Source of the DNA: Pseudoduganella aquatica
Lineage (GTDB): Bacteria > Pseudomonadota > Gammaproteobacteria > Burkholderiales > Burkholderiaceae_D
Assembly: GCF_009857595.1 (NCBI RefSeq)
Contig: NZ_WWCU01000035.1
Coordinates: 1-64,000 of the forward strand
DNA: 64,000 nt
Reading direction: 5' to 3'
Shown piece by piece: positions 50,228 through 58,799 of this stretch. Both the position numbers and the translations under genes were made by a program. The notes beneath the pieces were generated by a model that had not been told where the DNA came from, ran no database searches, and saw only the letters and a program-made list of their open reading frames with translations. Within the stretch, counting starts at the first letter, position 1. Each line of letters starts with the position of its first letter.

Positions 50228-50839
50228 TCAGCGGCGCATCACCTTCTCGGACGGCGTCAGCGCTTCGATGTAGGCCGGACGCGAGAAGATGCGCTCGGCG
50301 TACTTCATCAGCGGCGCGGCGGTCTTCGACAGCTCGATGCCGTAGTGGTCCAGGCGCCACAGCAGCGGGGCCACGGCAACGTCCAGCATGGAGAACTCGT
50401 CGCCCAGCATGTACTTGTTCTTCAGGAACAGCGGCGCCAGTGTGGTCAGGCGGTCGCGGATTTCCGCGCGCGCCTTGTCGTGGCTCTTGTCGTTGGCCTT
50501 GGCGCGCTCGCTTTCCAGCGTGTGCACGTGCACGAACAGTTCTTTTTCGAAGTTGAACAGCATCAGGCGGGCGCGCGCGCGCATCAGCGGATCGGCCGGC
50601 ATCAGCTGCGGGTGCGGGAAGCGCTCGTCGATGTACTCGTTGATGATGTTCGATTCGTACAGGATCAGTTCGCGTTCGACCAGGATGGGCACCTGGCCGT
50701 AGGGGTTCATGGTCGAAATGTCTTCCGGCTTGTTGAACAGGTCGACGTCGCGCACTTCGAAGTCCATGCCTTTTTCAAACAGGACCAGGCGGCAGCGTTG
50801 CGAGAATGGGCAGGTAGTACCCGAGTAGAGAACCATCAT
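50228..50839 (-). CDS. sspA: Stringent starvation protein A (203 aa)
   Basis: GST-fold RNA polymerase-associated protein that acts in stationary phase and acid stress. The thioredoxin-like N-domain reads MVLYSGTTCPFSQRCRLVLF, with PYGQVPILVERELILYESNII. The C-domain is all-helical. The Pro-rich surface segment of SspA (PHPQLMP) is present. It follows petC by 116 bp containing two GC-rich hairpins, so it may be partly insulated from the petABC transcript. Confidence 0.94.
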   Translation of the reverse strand: MMVLYSGTTCPFSQRCRLVLFEKGMDFEVRDVDLFNKPEDISTMNPYGQVPILVERELILYESNIINEYIDERFPHPQLMPADPLMRARARLMLFNFEKELFVHVHTLESERAKANDKSHDKARAEIRDRLTTLAPLFLKNKYMLGDEFSMLDVAVAPLLWRLDHYGIELSKTAAPLMKYAERIFSRPAYIEALTPSEKVMRR

Positions 50840-50955
50840 TTTTGTAGTTCCTTAGAAACAAAATGGGATGCAGCCGAAAACGGCTCACCCCAGAACGCGC
50901 CCGCCACGCGGGCGGCGCACAAAACACATAGCCGGCCCAGGGCCGGCATGCTCAC

Positions 50956-51720
50956 TTATTTGACTTCCTTCCAGTACGATGCGTTCAGTCGCCAGGCCAG
51001 CAGCGCGAAGCCCGTCAGGAAAATCAGCACCCACACGCCGAGGCGTTTGCGGGTCTGCGCGGCAGGCTCGGCCATCCACTCCATGTAACCGACCAGGTCC
51101 GCCACTTGCGTGTCGAACTCCAGTTTGTTCAGAGTGCCGGGCTTGACCTGCTCGAAGCCGACGAATTTATGCACGCTCTTGCTTGGATCGTGCGGATCTT
51201 TTTCTTCCGCGAACTTGGCCACCTGCACGCCTTGCAATTCATGCAATACGTGCGGCATCGCCACGTTGGCCACCATCAGGTTGTTCCAGCCGTTCGGGCG
51301 GGTGTCATCCTTGTAGAAGGTGCGCAGATAGGTGTACAGATAGTCGCCGCCGGTGCCGCCCGGGCCGGCTTTGGCCCGCGCGATGACCGACAAATCAGGC
51401 GGCACCACGCCGAACCAGGCCTTGGCATCCTTGGCCGGCATGGCCGTGGTCATCATTTCGCCCACTTTTTCGCCGGTAAACAACAGGTTGCCCTTGATCT
51501 GCTCCTCCGTCAGGCCGAGGTCCTTCAGGCGGTTGTAACGCATCGAAGACGCATTATGGCAGTTCAGGCAGTAGTTCACAAACAGCTTGGCGCCATTTTG
51601 CAGCGCCGCCATGTTGGTGGAGCGGTCCGGCGCCTTGTCCAGCGGGTGGCCGCCTTCGTTGGCCAGGGCCAGGCCTGGCACCAGCGCCAGGATCGCGAGC
51701 AGTTTCTTTGCAAAATTCAT
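50956..51720 (-). CDS. petC: Cytochrome c1 of the bc1 complex (254 aa)
   Basis: Periplasmic c-type haem subunit that takes electrons from the Rieske centre and passes them to cytochrome c. It has a signal peptide (residues 1-20), the haem motif CLNCHNAS, RYNRLKDLG, the Met-ligand region (MTTAMPAKDAKAWFG) and a C-terminal membrane anchor (VWVLIFLTGFALLAW) ending YWKEVK. Third gene of petABC. Confidence 0.96.
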   Translation of the reverse strand: MNFAKKLLAILALVPGLALANEGGHPLDKAPDRSTNMAALQNGAKLFVNYCLNCHNASSMRYNRLKDLGLTEEQIKGNLLFTGEKVGEMMTTAMPAKDAKAWFGVVPPDLSVIARAKAGPGGTGGDYLYTYLRTFYKDDTRPNGWNNLMVANVAMPHVLHELQGVQVAKFAEEKDPHDPSKSVHKFVGFEQVKPGTLNKLEFDTQVADLVGYMEWMAEPAAQTRKRLGVWVLIFLTGFALLAWRLNASYWKEVK

Positions 51721-51751
51721 ATTCTTGTCCTTTTGTGCTGTGGTCGGCGGA

Positions 51752-53164
51752 TCAGTGCGGATGGAAAGTCACGCGGGATGGCACAGTCTTGAACTGGCCC
51801 ATCGCGCTCCACCACGGCATCAGCAGGAAGAAGGCAAAGTAGTACAGGGTGCAGCACTGGGACACAATGGTGCCGACCGTGCTGGGCGGCTGGGTGCCCA
51901 GATAGCCCAGGGTGATGAAGGACAGGCCGAACACCAGGTACACGTATTTGTGCCAGTCCGGACGGTAGCGGATGGACTTCACCGGCGAGTGGTCCAGCCA
52001 CGGCAGGAAGGCCAGGATCACGACGGAACCGCCGAAGAACACCACGCCCCAGAATTTCGCGTCCAGCACCGACGGCAGCATGCCGACGATGGCCACCAGC
52101 GCAATCACGGCGATAACCGCCTTGGTCATGAAGGCCAGGCGCGATTTCAGCCACAGGAAGGCCACGTAGGCGGCCACGGCCACCATCAGCACCCACATGA
52201 AGTCGGCCGTGGTGGCGCGCAGCACCGAGTAGAACGGCGTGAAGTACCAGGTCGGCGCGATGTGCAGCGGGGTCTTCAGCGAGTCGCCCGGCAGGAAGTT
52301 GTTGTATTCCAGGAAATAGCCGCCCATCTCAGGCGCGAAGAACACCACGGTCGAGAAGATCAGCAGGAAGACCGACACGCCGAACAGGTCGTGCACGGTG
52401 TAGTAAGGGTGCGATGGAATCGAGTCGACCGGGTGGCCGTCCGGACCCAGGTTCTCTTTGACTTCGATGCCGTCCGGATTGGACGAGCCCACTTCGTGCA
52501 GCGCGATCAGGTGTGCGGCAACCAGGCCCAGCAGGACCAGCGGAATGGCGATCACGTGGAAGGCGAAGAAGCGGTTCAGGGTGGCGTCGGACACCACGTA
52601 GTCGCCGCGTATCCACAGCGACAGGTCGGGGCCGATCAGCGGAATGGCGCCGAACAGGTTGACGATCACCTGCGCGCCCCAGTAGGACATCTGGCCCCAT
52701 GGCAGCAGGTAGCCGAAGAAGGCCTCGGCCATCAGGCACAGGAAGATGGCGAAACCGAACAGCCAGATCAGTTCGCGGGGCTTGCGGTAGGAACCGTACA
52801 GCAGGCCGCGCGTCATGTGCAGGTAGACGATGATGAAGAAGGCGGAGGCGCCGGTCGAGTGCATATAGCGCACCAGCCAGCCCCACGGCACTTCGCGCAT
52901 GATGTATTCCACCGAGCCGAAGGCCAGGTTGGCGTCCGGCTTGTAGTGCATGGTCAGGAAGATGCCGGTGACGATCTGCAGCACCAGCACCAGCATGGCC
53001 AGCGAGCCGAAGATGTACCAGAAGTTGAAGTTTTTCGGGGCGTAGTACTTGCCCCACTGGTCATTCCACAGCTTGCTCAGCGGAAAGCGGTCATCGACCC
53101 AGCCCAGCGCTTTTTGCGCGGCCGGAGCGTTGGCGGGGAGTTTCGTCTCTTTGAAAGCAGCCAT
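51752..53164 (-). CDS. petB: Cytochrome b of the bc1 complex (470 aa)
   Basis: Eight-helix membrane subunit with two b haems and both quinone sites. Haem-ligand His pairs are in the segments around YMHSTGASAFF / YLHMTRGLLYG and FHVIAIPLVLL / HLIALHEVGSSNP. The Qo-site signature PDGI-less variant PEMGGYF and the PEWYF-equivalent PTWYFTPFY are present. The C-terminal extension beyond the usual helices is normal for betaproteobacteria. Three bases downstream of petA. Confidence 0.96.
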   Translation of the reverse strand: MAAFKETKLPANAPAAQKALGWVDDRFPLSKLWNDQWGKYYAPKNFNFWYIFGSLAMLVLVLQIVTGIFLTMHYKPDANLAFGSVEYIMREVPWGWLVRYMHSTGASAFFIIVYLHMTRGLLYGSYRKPRELIWLFGFAIFLCLMAEAFFGYLLPWGQMSYWGAQVIVNLFGAIPLIGPDLSLWIRGDYVVSDATLNRFFAFHVIAIPLVLLGLVAAHLIALHEVGSSNPDGIEVKENLGPDGHPVDSIPSHPYYTVHDLFGVSVFLLIFSTVVFFAPEMGGYFLEYNNFLPGDSLKTPLHIAPTWYFTPFYSVLRATTADFMWVLMVAVAAYVAFLWLKSRLAFMTKAVIAVIALVAIVGMLPSVLDAKFWGVVFFGGSVVILAFLPWLDHSPVKSIRYRPDWHKYVYLVFGLSFITLGYLGTQPPSTVGTIVSQCCTLYYFAFFLLMPWWSAMGQFKTVPSRVTFHPH

Positions 53165-53167
53165 GGT

Positions 53168-53776
53168 TTATGCCTCGCCTTTCTCGTCTTTGCCGATCAC
53201 CAGCTTGGTGTCGCCCATATACATATGGCGTGGAACCTGCAGATTGTCCGGCGCCGGCTTGTTCTTGTAGACGCGGCCGGCCATGTCGAAGGTCGAACCG
53301 TGGCATGGGCACAGGAAGCCGCCTTCCCAGTCGTCCGGCAGCGAAGGCTGCGGTCCCGGGGTGAATTTCGACGACGGCGAGCAGCCGAGGTGGGTGCAAA
53401 TGCCCACGGCGACCAGGATTTCGGGTTTGATGGAGCGGTGTTCGTTGCGGCAGTATTCCGGGGTGAACTCCTCGGGATTGCGCTTGGAGTCGGCGTCGGC
53501 CACTTTGCCGTCGGTCTTTTTCAGCGACGCCACCATTTCCGGCGTGCGCTTGAGGATCCAGACCGGCTTGCCGCGCCACTCGACAGTGCGCATTTCGCCC
53601 GGCTGCAGCGTGGAGATATCGACTTCGACAGGTGCGCCGGCCGCTTTCGCTCGCTCGGACGGCTGGAAAGTGCTTACCAGTACACCGGCGGTGGACAGTC
53701 CAACCACGCCACCTGCCGCGCATGTTGCGGCGATCAAGCCACGACGGCCAGAATCGACCTGCTTATCGTTACTCAT
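53168..53776 (-). CDS. petA: Rieske iron-sulfur subunit of the bc1 complex (202 aa)
   Basis: Carries the 2Fe-2S cluster that accepts electrons from ubiquinol. The N-terminal Tat-type anchor has RRGLIAATCAAGG, and the cluster motifs are CTHLGC and CPCHGS. I take the ATG at 53776 (MSNDKQ); an upstream TTG adds four residues only. First gene of petABC-sspAB; the AT-rich 200 bp upstream, shared with mscL, must carry its promoter. Confidence 0.96.
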   Translation of the reverse strand: MSNDKQVDSGRRGLIAATCAAGGVVGLSTAGVLVSTFQPSERAKAAGAPVEVDISTLQPGEMRTVEWRGKPVWILKRTPEMVASLKKTDGKVADADSKRNPEEFTPEYCRNEHRSIKPEILVAVGICTHLGCSPSSKFTPGPQPSLPDDWEGGFLCPCHGSTFDMAGRVYKNKPAPDNLQVPRHMYMGDTKLVIGKDEKGEA

Positions 53777-53982
53777 ACCAAACCCCAATCATCAAATTGC
53801 GAAATAGTTATTATGCGTTAACCAAGCTTCCAGCAACCTTCGATTATAGGTGAAGCCAAAACCGTTTTAAAGCGAAACGTTGCATTTGTCTAAATTCCGC
53901 CCCAACACGATCGCCTTAGACTATCGACCAGTTGCTAAAAAACACGTTATGATCAGCCACACAACATAGCAAGGAGTACACC

Positions 53983-54402
53983 ATGGGCATGATGCAGGAA
54001 TTCAAAGACTTCGCCATGAAGGGCAATGTGGTCGACCTGGCGGTCGGCGTGATCGTCGGCGCGGCCTTCAGCAAGATCGTCGACTCGCTGGTGCAGGACA
54101 TCATCATGCCGCCGATCGGCAAGCTGATCGGCGGACTGGACTTCGCCAACTACTACCTGCCGCTGAACGGCCAGGCCGCCAGCCTGAGCCTGGCCGAAGC
54201 CAAGAAACTGGGCGCCGTGCTGGCGTACGGTAACTTTCTGACCATCCTGTTAAACTTTGTCATCCTGGCGTTCATCATCTTCCAGATGGTGCGCCTGCTG
54301 CAGAAAGCCCGCAAAGCCGAACCCGTCGCGGTGGAGGCGCCGGCGCCGACCGCCGAGGACATCCTGCTGCTGCGCGAAATCCGCGACGCACTGAAAAAAT
54401 AA
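53983..54402 (+). CDS. mscL: Large-conductance mechanosensitive channel MscL (139 aa)
   Basis: Homopentameric channel releasing solutes during hypo-osmotic shock. The N-terminal amphipathic helix and TM1 read MQEFKDFAMKGNVVDLAVGV with IVGAAFSKIV. TM2 is LTILLNFVILAFIIFQMV, and the C-terminal helical bundle ends ILLLREIRDALKK. The ribosome binding site is AAGGAG. Length is standard. Monocistronic or with the protease gene 48 bp downstream. Confidence 0.96.
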   Translation: MGMMQEFKDFAMKGNVVDLAVGVIVGAAFSKIVDSLVQDIIMPPIGKLIGGLDFANYYLPLNGQAASLSLAEAKKLGAVLAYGNFLTILLNFVILAFIIFQMVRLLQKARKAEPVAVEAPAPTAEDILLLREIRDALKK

Positions 54403-54450
54403 GCCGGACGGCACGCAGACCGTCCCGGCGGCAACCCCAAGGGCGGTGAC

Positions 54451-55623
54451 ATGCGACGACTGTGGTTATTGTTTGCTCAGGTGGTGACCGTGGTCCTGGC
54501 GCTGTACTTCGTGCACAGCGCCATGCGGCCGGACTGGCCCGGCCTGCCCGGATGGTCCGGACTATCCGGCGGCGCGGCCCCGGCGCCGCAGTCTGGCGCC
54601 GCCCGCAGCGCCTTACTCGGCGGCAATTCCCCGCCCTCCCCCGGTTCCTACCGCGCGGCCGCCGCGCTGGCCATGCCGGCGGTGGTCAACGTGCTCACCA
54701 CCAAGGCCCCGCGCCGCAAGCATCCGCTGACGCGCGACCCCTTCTTCAAAAAATTCTTCGGCGACCGCGACCGTGACGGCGACGAGGACGACCAGTCCAG
54801 CCTGGGCTCGGGCGTCATCGTCAGCGCCCAGGGCTACATCCTCACCAACAACCACGTGGTGGACGCCGCCGACGAGATCCAGGTGGTGCTGGCCGACGGC
54901 CGCAAGGCCGCCGCCAAGGTGGTGGGCACCGACCCGGAAACCGACCTGGCCGTGATCAAGGTGGACCTCGACAAGCTGCCGGTAATCGTACTGGGCCAGG
55001 CCGACCAGGCACGCGTGGGCGACGTGGTGCTGGCCATCGGCAACCCCTTCGGCGTGGGCCAGACCGTGACCATGGGCATTATTTCCGCCCTGGGGCGCAA
55101 CAATCTGCACATCAACAACTTTGAAAACTTCATCCAGACCGACGCCGCCATCAATTTCGGCAACTCGGGCGGCGCGCTGATCGACACCAGCGGCAAGCTG
55201 CTGGGCATCAACTCGGCGATTTACTCGCAGACCGGCGGCTCGGTCGGCATCGGCTTCGCCATCCCGGTCTCCACCGCGAAAACCGTGATGGATGCCATCA
55301 TCGCCTCCGGCCACGTGGTGCGCGGCTGGATAGGGGTGGAGTCGCAGGAGATCACACCCGAGCTGGCCGACAGCTTCGGCCTCAAGGTGCAGACCGGCGC
55401 CATCATCGCCGGCGTGGTGCGCAACGGCCCGGCCGACAAGGGCGGCATGAAGCCGGGCGACATCCTGCTGTCGGTCGAAGGCAAGACCGTGGCCGACACC
55501 AACGACATGCTGAACCTGATCGCCCAGCTGCCGCCGGGCGAAAAAGCTACAATGCGGGTGCTGCGCAAGAGCCGCGAGACGGAGCTTGCCATCACCGTGG
55601 GCAAGCGCCCTGTTTCACGCTAA
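54451..55623 (+). CDS. DegS/AlgW-like membrane-anchored serine protease (390 aa)
   Basis: HtrA-family protease with an N-terminal membrane anchor (LWLLFAQVVTVVLALYFVHS), a Pro/Gly linker, a trypsin-like domain and one PDZ domain (about residues 285-380). The catalytic triad is H135 (TNNHVVD), D165 (PETDLAVIK) and S239 (NFGNSGGAL). One PDZ and an uncleaved anchor fit DegS/AlgW, which trigger sigma-E-type envelope stress responses; DegQ would have two PDZ domains. An insertion rich in Asp/Arg (about 95-115) precedes the catalytic domain. Confidence 0.92.
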   Translation: MRRLWLLFAQVVTVVLALYFVHSAMRPDWPGLPGWSGLSGGAAPAPQSGAARSALLGGNSPPSPGSYRAAAALAMPAVVNVLTTKAPRRKHPLTRDPFFKKFFGDRDRDGDEDDQSSLGSGVIVSAQGYILTNNHVVDAADEIQVVLADGRKAAAKVVGTDPETDLAVIKVDLDKLPVIVLGQADQARVGDVVLAIGNPFGVGQTVTMGIISALGRNNLHINNFENFIQTDAAINFGNSGGALIDTSGKLLGINSAIYSQTGGSVGIGFAIPVSTAKTVMDAIIASGHVVRGWIGVESQEITPELADSFGLKVQTGAIIAGVVRNGPADKGGMKPGDILLSVEGKTVADTNDMLNLIAQLPPGEKATMRVLRKSRETELAITVGKRPVSR

Positions 55624-55638
55624 CCATCCCTATCCCCT

Positions 55639-56334
55639 ATGCACCTGCGCGACCTGAAGAACTACCTCACCGAACTGGCCGACAACAACAACCGCCCCTG
55701 GTTCATCATGAACAAGCCGCGCTACGACATCCTGCGCGAAGAATTCCTGGAGGTGGTCACCCAGGTGATCGCCGAGCTGGGCAAGTTCGACCCGGCGGTG
55801 AAGTTCTGCAATCCGAAGAAGGCCATGTTCCGCATCAACCGCGACGTGCGCTTCGCCCACGACAAGAGCCCGTACAAGACGCGCTTCTCGGCCGCCATCG
55901 CGCCCAACGACATGCGCCGCCCGTCCAAGGCGGGCGGCCCGACCTATTACTTCCAGCTGGACGGCGAAGGCCGTTTGCTGTTCGGCGCCGGCGAGTACAT
56001 GCCGCCGCCGGAGCGCACCAAGGCGCTGCGCCGCCACATGGTGGAAGACGCGGCCGGCTTTTCCAAGGCGCTGAAGAACAAGGCGCTGAAGGCGCGCTAC
56101 GGCACCATCCAGGACGAAGGCAAGCTGCAGCGCCCGCCCAAGGGCTTCGACGCGGACCATGAGCACATCGAGTTCATCAAGCTGAAAAGCTTCTTCGTGT
56201 GGACCGAGATGCAGCTGGACCTGAACAAGCCGGACCTGCTGCTGCCACTGATCGCCAACGGCCTGAAGGACGCCTACCCCCTGGTGACCTGGATGCGCTC
56301 GGCCAAGGTGGAAGAAGAAGAAACCGAAGCCTGA
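55639..56334 (+). CDS. DUF2461 family protein (231 aa)
   Basis: Belongs to the DUF2461/TIGR02453 family: a single-domain, mixed alpha/beta protein with LRDLKNYLTELADNNNRPWF, the conserved RINRDVRFAHDKSPYKT and GPTYYFQLDGEGRLLFGAGEY. Function is unknown. It follows the protease gene by 15 bases. Its last 61 bases overlap the 3' end of the opposite LysR gene. Confidence 0.88.
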   Translation: MHLRDLKNYLTELADNNNRPWFIMNKPRYDILREEFLEVVTQVIAELGKFDPAVKFCNPKKAMFRINRDVRFAHDKSPYKTRFSAAIAPNDMRRPSKAGGPTYYFQLDGEGRLLFGAGEYMPPPERTKALRRHMVEDAAGFSKALKNKALKARYGTIQDEGKLQRPPKGFDADHEHIEFIKLKSFFVWTEMQLDLNKPDLLLPLIANGLKDAYPLVTWMRSAKVEEEETEA

Positions 56335-57233
56335 GCGGCTTCCCGCGCCAGCCACTGCTCGATAAACTCCACGCACACCCGCACCTTGGCCGAGGTGGAC
56401 AGCCGCGACGCGAACACGGCCCACACGTCGGCCGGCTGCGCGTAGGCCGGCAGCACCCGTTGCAGCTCGCCGCGCGCCAGCGCCGGCCCCACGTCCCACA
56501 CCGAACGCAGGATGATGCCGTGGCCGTCCAGCGCCCACTGGTGCACGATCTCGCCGTTATTGGCCGATAGCGCCCCCGCCACCTTCACCGCTTCCACGCC
56601 GTCCGGGCCGGCCAGCAGCCAGCGTCCAACGTCCTGGTCGCGCTCGCGGATGACGATGCAGCGGTGCTGCGCCAGCTCGGCCAGCGTGGCCGGCGCGCCG
56701 TGCCGCGCCAGGTAGGACGGCGCCGCGCACAGCACCCGCTGGTTGGCGGCGATGCGGCGCGCCATCAGGTGGGGCTCGTGCGCCTCGCCCACGCGGATAT
56801 CAAGATGGAAGCCTTCGCCTATCAGGTCCACCGGACGGTCCAGCAGTTCCAGTTGCACCTCCAGCGCAGGATAGCGCAGCGCCAGCGCCGAGATGGCGGG
56901 CGCCACGCGGTTGCGGCCGAAACCGGAGCTGGTGCAGATGCGCAGCAGGCCGCTGGGCGCGCTCTGCCCGCTCGAGACCGCGTCGCGCATCTGGTCCACG
57001 TCCTCCAGTATCCGCAGCGCCCACTGCAGCACCACGCCGCCCTGCTCCGTCACGGCCACGCTGCGCGTGGTCCGGTGCAGCAGCTTCACCTGCAGCGACT
57101 GCTCCAGCAGCGCGATGCGCTTGCTGACATAGGCATTCGACACGCCCAGGGAGCGGGCGGCGGCGGCAAAGCCGCGCTCGCGCACCAAGGTGGAAAACAG
57201 GCGCAGATCGGCCAGCAGGGGTTGATTGTTCAC
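56274..57233 (-). CDS. LysR-type transcriptional regulator, probable regulator of ttuC (319 aa)
   Basis: N-terminal winged HTH (LRLFSTLVRERGFAAAARSL, VSNAYVSKRIALLEQSL, LLHRTTRSVAVTEQG) followed by a periplasmic-binding-protein-like effector domain. It is divergent from the tartrate dehydrogenase gene across an 86-bp gap, the standard arrangement for a LysR activator of that gene. The C-terminal 20 residues overlap the DUF2461 gene on the other strand. Confidence 0.92.
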   Translation of the reverse strand: MNNQPLLADLRLFSTLVRERGFAAAARSLGVSNAYVSKRIALLEQSLQVKLLHRTTRSVAVTEQGGVVLQWALRILEDVDQMRDAVSSGQSAPSGLLRICTSSGFGRNRVAPAISALALRYPALEVQLELLDRPVDLIGEGFHLDIRVGEAHEPHLMARRIAANQRVLCAAPSYLARHGAPATLAELAQHRCIVIRERDQDVGRWLLAGPDGVEAVKVAGALSANNGEIVHQWALDGHGIILRSVWDVGPALARGELQRVLPAYAQPADVWAVFASRLSTSAKVRVCVEFIEQWLAREAAQASVSSSSTLAERIQVTRG

Positions 57234-57319
57234 GATGTGTGCACGCCGGGATTACGAATCAGCCGATTATAGCGCTGCCGATTAACGCTATGCTGGATCC
57301 CACATCAACCGGAGGATCC

Positions 57320-58408
57320 ATGAAAACGCACCGCATCGCAGTCATCGCCGGCGACGGCATAGGCCAGGAAGTCATGCCGGAAGGCCTGCGCGCCGTCCAG
57401 GCCGCAGCGCGCAAGCACAAGCTCGCGCTGGAATTCACCACCTTTGAATGGGCCGACTGCAGCTACTACGCCCGGCACGGCAAGATGATGCCGGACGACT
57501 GGTTCGCCCAGCTGAAGGACTTCGACGCCATCTACTTCGGCGCCGTCGGCTGGCCGGACACGGTGCCCGACCATGTTTCGCTGTGGGGCTCGCTCATCAA
57601 GTTCCGCCGCGAGTTCGACCAGTATGTGAACCTGCGCCCGGTGCGCCTGATGCCGGGCGTGCCCTGCCCGCTGGCCAACAAGCAGCCCGGCGACATCGAT
57701 TTCTACGTGGTGCGCGAGAACACCGAGGGCGAATACTCGTCCGTGGGCGGCCGCATCTTCGAAGGCACGGAGCGCGAAACGGTGCTGCAGGAGGCGGTGT
57801 TCACGCGCAAGGGCGTGGACCGCATCCTGAAGTACGCCTTCGAGCTGGCGCAGAGCCGCCCGAAAAAACACCTGACCTCGGCCACCAAGTCCAACGGCAT
57901 CGCCATCAGCATGCCTTACTGGGACGAGCGGGTGAAGAAAATGGCGGGCGAGTACCCCGAGGTGCGCTGGGACCAGTACCACATCGACATCCTGGCGGCG
58001 CGCTTCGTGCTCAGCCCCGAGCGCTTCGACGTGGTGGTGGCCTCCAACCTGTTCGGCGACATCCTGTCCGACCTGGGGCCGGCCTGCACCGGCACCATAG
58101 GCATAGCGCCGTCGGCCAACCTGAACCCGGAGCGCGTGTTCCCCTCGCTGTTCGAGCCGGTGCACGGCTCGGCGCCCGACATCGCGGGCAAGAACATCGC
58201 CAACCCCGTGGCCATGATCTGGTCCGGCGCGCTGATGCTGGACTTCCTCGGCCAAGGCGACGCCGCCCAGCAGGCCGCCTTCCAGGCCGCGCAGGGCGAC
58301 ATCATGCGCGCCATCGAGACCGTGCTGGTGGATGGCCCGCGCACGCCCGACATGGGCGGCACGGCCAGCACCACCGACATGGGAAAGGCGGTGGCCGCGC
58401 TGATTTAA
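57320..58408 (+). CDS. Tartrate / D-malate dehydrogenase (362 aa)
   Basis: Beta-decarboxylating dehydrogenase of the IPMDH/IDH superfamily, TtuC/DmlA type. It has RIAVIAGDGIGQEV, YVNLRPVRLMPGV, the catalytic Tyr/Lys region (RENTEGEYSSVGG, ATKSNGIAISMPYWDE) and the metal-binding SNLFGDILSDLGP and FEPVHGSAPDIAG. The start at 57320 has GGAGGA upstream. The CPLAN insert after the arginine pair is typical of tartrate dehydrogenases rather than LeuB. Substrate choice (tartrate versus D-malate) is not decidable here. Confidence 0.9.
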   Translation: MKTHRIAVIAGDGIGQEVMPEGLRAVQAAARKHKLALEFTTFEWADCSYYARHGKMMPDDWFAQLKDFDAIYFGAVGWPDTVPDHVSLWGSLIKFRREFDQYVNLRPVRLMPGVPCPLANKQPGDIDFYVVRENTEGEYSSVGGRIFEGTERETVLQEAVFTRKGVDRILKYAFELAQSRPKKHLTSATKSNGIAISMPYWDERVKKMAGEYPEVRWDQYHIDILAARFVLSPERFDVVVASNLFGDILSDLGPACTGTIGIAPSANLNPERVFPSLFEPVHGSAPDIAGKNIANPVAMIWSGALMLDFLGQGDAAQQAAFQAAQGDIMRAIETVLVDGPRTPDMGGTASTTDMGKAVAALI

Positions 58409-58420
58409 GTGCCTTAATTT

Positions 58421-58450
58421 GCAGTTCATGTCGCCGAATTGGCAGTTCGT
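58421..58450 (+). promoter_or_regulatory. LytTR-type regulator binding site (two direct repeats)
   Basis: GCAGTTCAT (58421) and GCAGTTCGT (58442) are 9-bp units spaced 21 bp start to start, which is the LytTR site pattern (9 bp plus 12-bp spacer). Each fits the published consensus at eight of nine positions. They lie directly upstream of a promoter-like -10 for the gene at 58546, an activator position. No LytTR gene is in this window. Confidence 0.55.
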
Positions 58451-58451
58451 C

Positions 58452-58489
58452 GCACTCCGGTGGAGTGCCGCCGTGTGTTTATCTATAGT
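58452..58489 (+). promoter_or_regulatory. Palindrome and -10 of the 58546 transcript
   Basis: GCACTCC-GGT-GGAGTGC (58452-58468) is a perfect 7-bp dyad over the expected -35 position, and TATAGT (58484-58489) is a good -10. A poor -35 overlapped by a dyad fits a promoter that needs an activator. Confidence 0.45.
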
Positions 58490-58545
58490 TCACTCAACGC
58501 AAACGCAAACACACACGCAGCACCCACCAGACAAGGAGAAACATC

Positions 58546-58752
58546 ATGAACATCGCTAAAAACATGGAAGCCATCTTCATCGCCGCAGTAGCCCTGGCCA
58601 GCGTCGCCAGCTTCGCTACCGCCGCCGTGCCGGTGACCGCACCGGCCGCTCCCGCCGCCGTGGTGGCCAAGGCTCCCGCCGCCGCCATGCCCGTGGTGAC
58701 GATTACCGCCAAACGGCTGAGCGCCGCCGAAAAAGCAGCGCTCGCCAACTAA
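58546..58752 (+). CDS. Small secreted Ala-rich protein (68 aa)
   Basis: Ribosome binding site AAGGAG before the ATG. Signal peptide (MNIAKNMEAIFIAAVALASVASFATA), then a short Ala/Pro/Val-rich stretch and a basic end (VVTITAKRLSAAEKAALAN). Secreted or periplasmic; no family recognised beyond similar small proteins of this group. It is 47 bp before the DUF2807 gene and probably shares its transcript. Confidence 0.65.
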   Translation: MNIAKNMEAIFIAAVALASVASFATAAVPVTAPAAPAAVVAKAPAAAMPVVTITAKRLSAAEKAALAN

Positions 58753-58799
58753 CGCAGTATCTGCCCAGCAGGCAGCACACCACTTCCACGGAGCACGCA

